DNA of 64,000 nucleotides from Megasphaera sp. (GTDB taxonomy: Bacteria > Bacillota > Negativicutes > Veillonellales > Megasphaeraceae), in NCBI GenBank assembly GCA_022641375.1, contig JALCDF010000002.1, positions 1 to 64,000 on the forward strand, written 5' to 3'. Of this stretch, positions 60,089 through 64,000 are shown in pieces. Every line of letters begins with the position of its first letter. Positions within the stretch are counted from its first letter, which is position 1. The notes under the pieces are model-generated. The model did not search any database, was not told the origin of the DNA, and was given only the letters and a program-made list of their open reading frames with translations. The translations under genes were made by a program, and so were the position numbers.

Positions 60089-63000
60089 ATGCATCAACTT
60101 TTTCAATGGCTGGATACGGATCCGAATATTTCGGAAGCAGCAGCATGGTTCTACAAACCGGGCTGCCATAGTATCTACGGCCTCGGCAGTTCCGTGAAGA
60201 CCATGTTTACTGCCAAAGGGTTACAAAAATTACATATGCAGGCTGTCATCATCGTTCCTGGCAAGGAACAACAGGCGATGTGGCAGTCTGATTTGCGTTT
60301 CTTTTTACCGGATCGGGCGGTCCTGGATTATCCGTTGGTGGACAGGGCTGTATTTACGACGACGGCCAAGAGCATAGACCGGTTGTCACGGCAGATGGAA
60401 GTACTGGGGCAGCTCCGCGAAGGTTGTGCCGGCATCGTCGTCGCTACGGCGGCAGAAGCGGCCCAGTATGTCGTGGCACCGCAGCGGATTGATGCTGCGG
60501 CCATCGATATGGCCGTCGGCCAGGAAGCCGGCCGTGACCAGGTGTTACAGCATCTGGTCGATGCCGGGTACGAACGGACCGATATGGTAGAACGGCGCGG
60601 ACATTTTTCTGTCCGCGGGGATATCATCGATATCTATGCGGTCAATCATACACAGCCGTTTCGTCTTGAATTCTTTGGCGACGAAATCGAAAGTATCCGT
60701 TTCTTTGATACGGCAAGCCAGAAATCAATGGATATGGCACAGTCTGTGCGTATCCTGCCCATATCCCTGGAACGGGGCGAAGAAGAACAATCGTATACAC
60801 TGTTGGATTATATTGGTGATGGAATCATCATTTGGGATGAACCCAATCGGGGACGGGAATCATTAAAGAAATTCCTTAAGGAATCCGATGAATACAAAGG
60901 CCGCCTCTGCCCGTGGAAAGACTGGGCTGCCGCGGACCGTCATACGGTTCCGCAGGTGATGCTGTCATTGCTGGCGCAATCGGTGCCGGATATGACGATT
61001 GATACGTCCTGCAGTTTTGCGGCTAAGATGATGGCCAGTTTCCAGAAACAATTCAGTCTGCTGAAGGATGAAGTAAACCACTGGCAGCAGAACGGCAATA
61101 CCGTGGTATTCGTCATGTCCAGCCATGAACGGGCGGCGTCCCTGATGGGATGGATCCGTTCGGAAGGCTGGACGGCACAGCCCTATGATGAAGAAAAGCC
61201 GATGCCGGCCGGTGGCATATATATTGCCGATGGGGAAATCCGCAGCGGATTTGAGCTTCCGTATGCCAAGCTCATCGTACTGGCAGAACGGGACGTATAT
61301 GGGATGCAGAAACATCGTCTGCGCCATCATGCGGCTAAAGGCCAGGAAATCAACGTCTTTACGGACCTGAAATCCGGCGATTATGTGGTCCATGAAGTAC
61401 ATGGTATCGGCCGGTATGTGGGAATCAAGACAATCGAAGTGGACGGGGTCCATAAAGATTATCTGGAAGTACATTATGCCGGTAAAGATATTCTCTACGT
61501 GCCGACGGATCAGTTGAAGCTGTTGCAGCGGTATATCGGTAATGAAGGAGATACGCCGCGGCTGCACAAGATGGGCGGGACGGACTGGCAGAAAGCCCGT
61601 TCCAAAGCACAGAAATCGATTACGGATCTGGCGGAAAAACTGGTCAAAGTATATGCGCAGCGCGAAATCGTATCCGGGTATGCTTTTCCGCCGGATACAC
61701 CTTTTCAAAAAGAATTTGAAGAAGCATTTCCGTACGAAGAAACGGCAGATCAGCTCAAAGCCGTACAGCAAATCAAAGCCAGCATGGAAAAGCCGTTTCC
61801 CATGGACTGCCTGGTCTGTGGCGACGTAGGATTCGGCAAGACCGAAGTCGCTATGCGGGCTATCTTTAAGGCCGTCATGGGCGGCAAGCAGGTGGCCGTG
61901 CTGGTACCGACGACGGTATTGGCCCAACAGCATTTCCAGACCTTTATGGAACGATTCGGCCCCTTCGGCGTCCATTGCGAAGTACTTAACCGGTTCCGGT
62001 CCTATAAGGAAAAGAAAGATATCCTGGCACGGGCTGTCAGCGGGGATATCGATGTCCTCATCGGTACCCATAGTTTGCTGAACAAACGGGTCAAATTCAA
62101 AGATTTGGGCATGCTCGTCGTAGATGAAGAACAACGATTCGGCGTAGCCCAGAAGGAAAAATGGAAGGCCTGGGCAGCGCATATCGATGTCCTGACCCTG
62201 AGTGCGACACCGATTCCGCGTACCTTGCACATGTCTCTGGTCAATTTGCGGGAAATGTGCGTTATTGAAACCCCGCCGACGGACCGCTTTCCGGTACAGA
62301 CCTATGTGACCGAATACGATGCCCGTATCGTCCGCGATGCCGTCATGCGTGAAAAACGCCGCGGCGGCCAGGTGTTCTTTGTGTATAACCGGGTAGCGTC
62401 TATTGAACGCATGAAGGAAGAACTGGCAGCGCTGCTTCCCGATATTACCATCGGCATTGCCCATGGACAATTGGCGGGAACATTGCTGGAACAGATTATG
62501 TTTGATTTTTACGAGGGGAAATACGATTTGCTGCTGTGTTCCAGCCTCGTAGAAAACGGCCTGGATGTCGCCAATGCCAACACGATTATTATCTATGATG
62601 CCGATCACTTCGGCCTGTCACAGCTGTATCAGATGCGTGGGCGGGTGGGGCGCAGCCATCGTATGGCCTACGCGTATTTCCTGTACCGCCGCGATAAAAT
62701 ATTGTCAGAAGTCGCGGAAAAACGGCTGCAGGCGATTAAGGAATTCACCGAACTGGGTTCCGGTTTTAAGATTGCCATGCGGGATCTGGAAATCCGCGGT
62801 GCCGGCAACCTGTTGGGACGGGAACAGCATGGGAATATTGCCAGTGTCGGGTTTGCCATGTATTGTCATATGCTGGAAGAAGCCATCGACCAGGCGCGGG
62901 CCGGCAAAAAGATAGAAAAACCACAGCCGGAAACATTGCTGGAAGTTCCTGTCGATGCGTTTATCGATGATGCTTATATCAGCAATGGCGGTCAAAAAAT

Positions 63001-63382
63001 CGAAATGTATCAACGGCTGGCGGTTGCTTCGTCCATTGCCGAAGTAGATGATTTGGAAAAGGAATTGCAGGATCGGTACGGCAAACCTACTTTGCCGGTA
63101 CAGACGCTGCTGCATGCGACCCGGACCCGTCTCAAAGCAAAATCGCTGGGAATCATCCTCGTAGCCCAGAAACGGCAGGGGCTGGAGATAAAATGGCAGC
63201 GTGTCGCCGATATGCCGCCGTTGGCAAAGGCTTCACCTGTTTTGCGCCGGTCGTTGCGGCTGGTTCCGGGAATCCCTAACATGGTGCGGATTTCCATCGG
63301 TTCATCACAACCGGTTTTAAAAGTCGTGGATGCGCTGATGGTTACGTTCAACACGTTAAGAAAGGGGAATGCCCATGGTTAA
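60089..63382 (+). CDS. mfd: Transcription-repair coupling factor Mfd
   Basis: Mfd is a translocase that removes RNA polymerase stalled at DNA damage and recruits UvrA. The 1097 residues run: UvrB-like N-terminal domains (1 to about 350); the RNA-polymerase interaction domain (GDYVVHEVHGIGRYVGIKTIEVDGVHKDYLEVHYAGKD, about 435-485); the superfamily 2 motor with Walker A CGDVGFGKTEVA, the DEEQRFG motif, LSATPIPRTL, and the second RecA lobe with QMRGRVGRS; then a C-terminal TRG/UvrA-inhibiting region. The RBS GTGAGGT precedes ATG 60089. Confidence 0.97.
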   Translation: MHQLFQWLDTDPNISEAAAWFYKPGCHSIYGLGSSVKTMFTAKGLQKLHMQAVIIVPGKEQQAMWQSDLRFFLPDRAVLDYPLVDRAVFTTTAKSIDRLSRQMEVLGQLREGCAGIVVATAAEAAQYVVAPQRIDAAAIDMAVGQEAGRDQVLQHLVDAGYERTDMVERRGHFSVRGDIIDIYAVNHTQPFRLEFFGDEIESIRFFDTASQKSMDMAQSVRILPISLERGEEEQSYTLLDYIGDGIIIWDEPNRGRESLKKFLKESDEYKGRLCPWKDWAAADRHTVPQVMLSLLAQSVPDMTIDTSCSFAAKMMASFQKQFSLLKDEVNHWQQNGNTVVFVMSSHERAASLMGWIRSEGWTAQPYDEEKPMPAGGIYIADGEIRSGFELPYAKLIVLAERDVYGMQKHRLRHHAAKGQEINVFTDLKSGDYVVHEVHGIGRYVGIKTIEVDGVHKDYLEVHYAGKDILYVPTDQLKLLQRYIGNEGDTPRLHKMGGTDWQKARSKAQKSITDLAEKLVKVYAQREIVSGYAFPPDTPFQKEFEEAFPYEETADQLKAVQQIKASMEKPFPMDCLVCGDVGFGKTEVAMRAIFKAVMGGKQVAVLVPTTVLAQQHFQTFMERFGPFGVHCEVLNRFRSYKEKKDILARAVSGDIDVLIGTHSLLNKRVKFKDLGMLVVDEEQRFGVAQKEKWKAWAAHIDVLTLSATPIPRTLHMSLVNLREMCVIETPPTDRFPVQTYVTEYDARIVRDAVMREKRRGGQVFFVYNRVASIERMKEELAALLPDITIGIAHGQLAGTLLEQIMFDFYEGKYDLLLCSSLVENGLDVANANTIIIYDADHFGLSQLYQMRGRVGRSHRMAYAYFLYRRDKILSEVAEKRLQAIKEFTELGSGFKIAMRDLEIRGAGNLLGREQHGNIASVGFAMYCHMLEEAIDQARAGKKIEKPQPETLLEVPVDAFIDDAYISNGGQKIEMYQRLAVASSIAEVDDLEKELQDRYGKPTLPVQTLLHATRTRLKAKSLGIILVAQKRQGLEIKWQRVADMPPLAKASPVLRRSLRLVPGIPNMVRISIGSSQPVLKVVDALMVTFNTLRKGNAHG

Positions 63383-64000
63383 GAATACCTTTTTACGCGG
63401 TGCCATGGTCCTCACGATGGCCGGTATCGTAGTGAAGATACTGGGGGGTGCCAATCGCATCCTGCTGTCACGCCTGTTGGGCGGTGAAGGCATCGGCTTG
63501 TATCAGATGGCCTATCCGGTATATATTCTCTTTCTCAGCATTGCCGGAGCCGGTATCCCTATTGCGGTGTCCATCATGGTTGCCGAACAGGCAGCACGGG
63601 GCAATTACAGCGGTGTGAAGCGTATATTCCACGTTACGACGGGAACCATGGCCATTGTGGCTGTGGCCTGTGGTATCGGGATGGCGGCCGGTTCTCAGGC
63701 ATTGGTCCATTATGGGCTGATTCGCGATGAACGGGCTTTATTGGCGCTCATCGTGTTATCTCCGGCGCTGGTCATTTCGATGATGACCTGTTGCTTCCGC
63801 GGGTATTTCCAAGGGTTGCAGATGATGACGCCGACGGCTGTTTCACAGATGGTGGATCAGTTTGTCCGGGTGTGTACGATGCTTGCCCTGGCCTGGATAC
63901 TTGTACCGTATGGTCTGGAAAAGGCCGCTGCCGGCGCTGCTTTTGGTGCGGTGCCCGGTGCTCTGGCCGGCCTGCTGGTTATCTCGCTGTTGTATTATCG
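63375..64000 (+). CDS. SpoVB/MurJ-like polysaccharide flippase, partial (cut by window end)
   Basis: The first 208 or so codons of a multi-pass membrane protein, starting ATG 63375 (MVKNTFLRGAMVLTMAGIVVKILGGANRILLSRLLGGEGIGLYQMAYPVYIL), and overlapping mfd by 8 bases. The pattern, with R-rich short loops and GLYQMAYP in the second helix, fits the MOP superfamily (SpoVB/MurJ/Wzx), which flips lipid-linked sugars across the membrane. It follows mfd as spoVB-type genes do in Firmicutes. Frame and motifs are clear but the end is missing. RBS GGGG is at 63364. Confidence 0.85.
   Translation, partial: MVKNTFLRGAMVLTMAGIVVKILGGANRILLSRLLGGEGIGLYQMAYPVYILFLSIAGAGIPIAVSIMVAEQAARGNYSGVKRIFHVTTGTMAIVAVACGIGMAAGSQALVHYGLIRDERALLALIVLSPALVISMMTCCFRGYFQGLQMMTPTAVSQMVDQFVRVCTMLALAWILVPYGLEKAAAGAAFGAVPGALAGLLVISLLYY

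Noticed and set aside
60965-62608. 547-aa minus-strand ORF antisense to mfd
   Set aside because: Mirror frame of a highly biased gene; no start with RBS, no family pattern and the sense frame is a complete Mfd.
1-64000. CRISPR arrays, transposases, phage genes, integration sites
   Set aside because: None was seen: no regularly spaced short repeats, transposase motifs or tRNA-flanking direct repeats were noticed by eye.

Overview
The window looks like a chromosomal core segment of a Gram-negative Firmicute (class Negativicutes, family Veillonellaceae, most like Megasphaera). The evidence is an outer-membrane porin with an N-terminal SLH domain at 27185-28570, a Firmicutes-type gene order (secA-prfB, topA-trmFO-hslVU, proBA-nadD-yqeK-LCP-rsfS), moderate G+C, and strong GGAGG-type ribosome binding sites. 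The genus is an inference. No phage, insertion sequence or CRISPR array was seen.

Layout. 1-11.7 kb: secA; prfB with its programmed +1 frameshift; an LmeA-like (DUF2993) protein; a DUF5693 membrane protein coupled to csaB; then ftsE-ftsX-EnvC-like M23 protein-S41 protease, a division and peptidoglycan-remodelling operon. 11.9-19.6 kb: obgE, yhbY, proB, proA, a previously untracked 53-residue membrane ORF, nadD, yqeK, an LCP-like protein, rsfS and a CvfB-like S1 protein. 19.8-22.1 kb: an ECF S-component with a pyridoxal-type kinase, a radical SAM protein and a small ORF. 22.1-26.5 kb: a tandem duplication of [terminator/promoter - SDR epimerase - ArnT/GT39 glycosyltransferase] in which the first copy has lost its epimerase. 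26.5-28.6 kb: a small His/Asp-rich secreted protein and the SLH porin, preceded by a short coupled leader ORF. 28.7-32.4 kb (minus strand): an Fe3+-type ABC importer. 32.7-39.7 kb: topA, trmFO, hslV, hslU and an RlmI-like methyltransferase.

39.8-46.4 kb: pgeF, a three-part corrinoid reactivation protein (MetH-activation-like domain + [2Fe-2S] ferredoxin + ASKHA ATPase), a metH that lacks its own reactivation domain, and a Gfo/Idh/MocA oxidoreductase. 46.4-51.2 kb: a degenerate type I dehydroquinase-like protein, four tRNA genes on the minus strand, a SIMPL protein, an M50 protease, a lipoprotein-like ORF and htpX. Two copies of an unusual GTTGTTGG-rich inverted repeat bracket the SIMPL/M50/lipoprotein block. 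51.5-56.5 kb: a flavodoxin-like protein and a late cobalamin cluster (cobQ, cbiB, PduX-like kinase, cobD), which fits the B12 demand of metH. 56.7-64 kb: brnQ, a PGRP-type amidase, a PHP phosphoesterase, mfd, and the start of a SpoVB/MurJ-like flippase cut by the window edge.

The most noteworthy items are the MetH plus fused RACo-type activator, the prfB frameshift site that carries UAA instead of UGA, the duplicated glycosyltransferase unit with its deletion scar, the AroD-fold pseudoenzyme, and the two GTTGTTGG repeats. All coordinates and motifs come from reading the sequence. Family assignments are by recognition and no database search was run.
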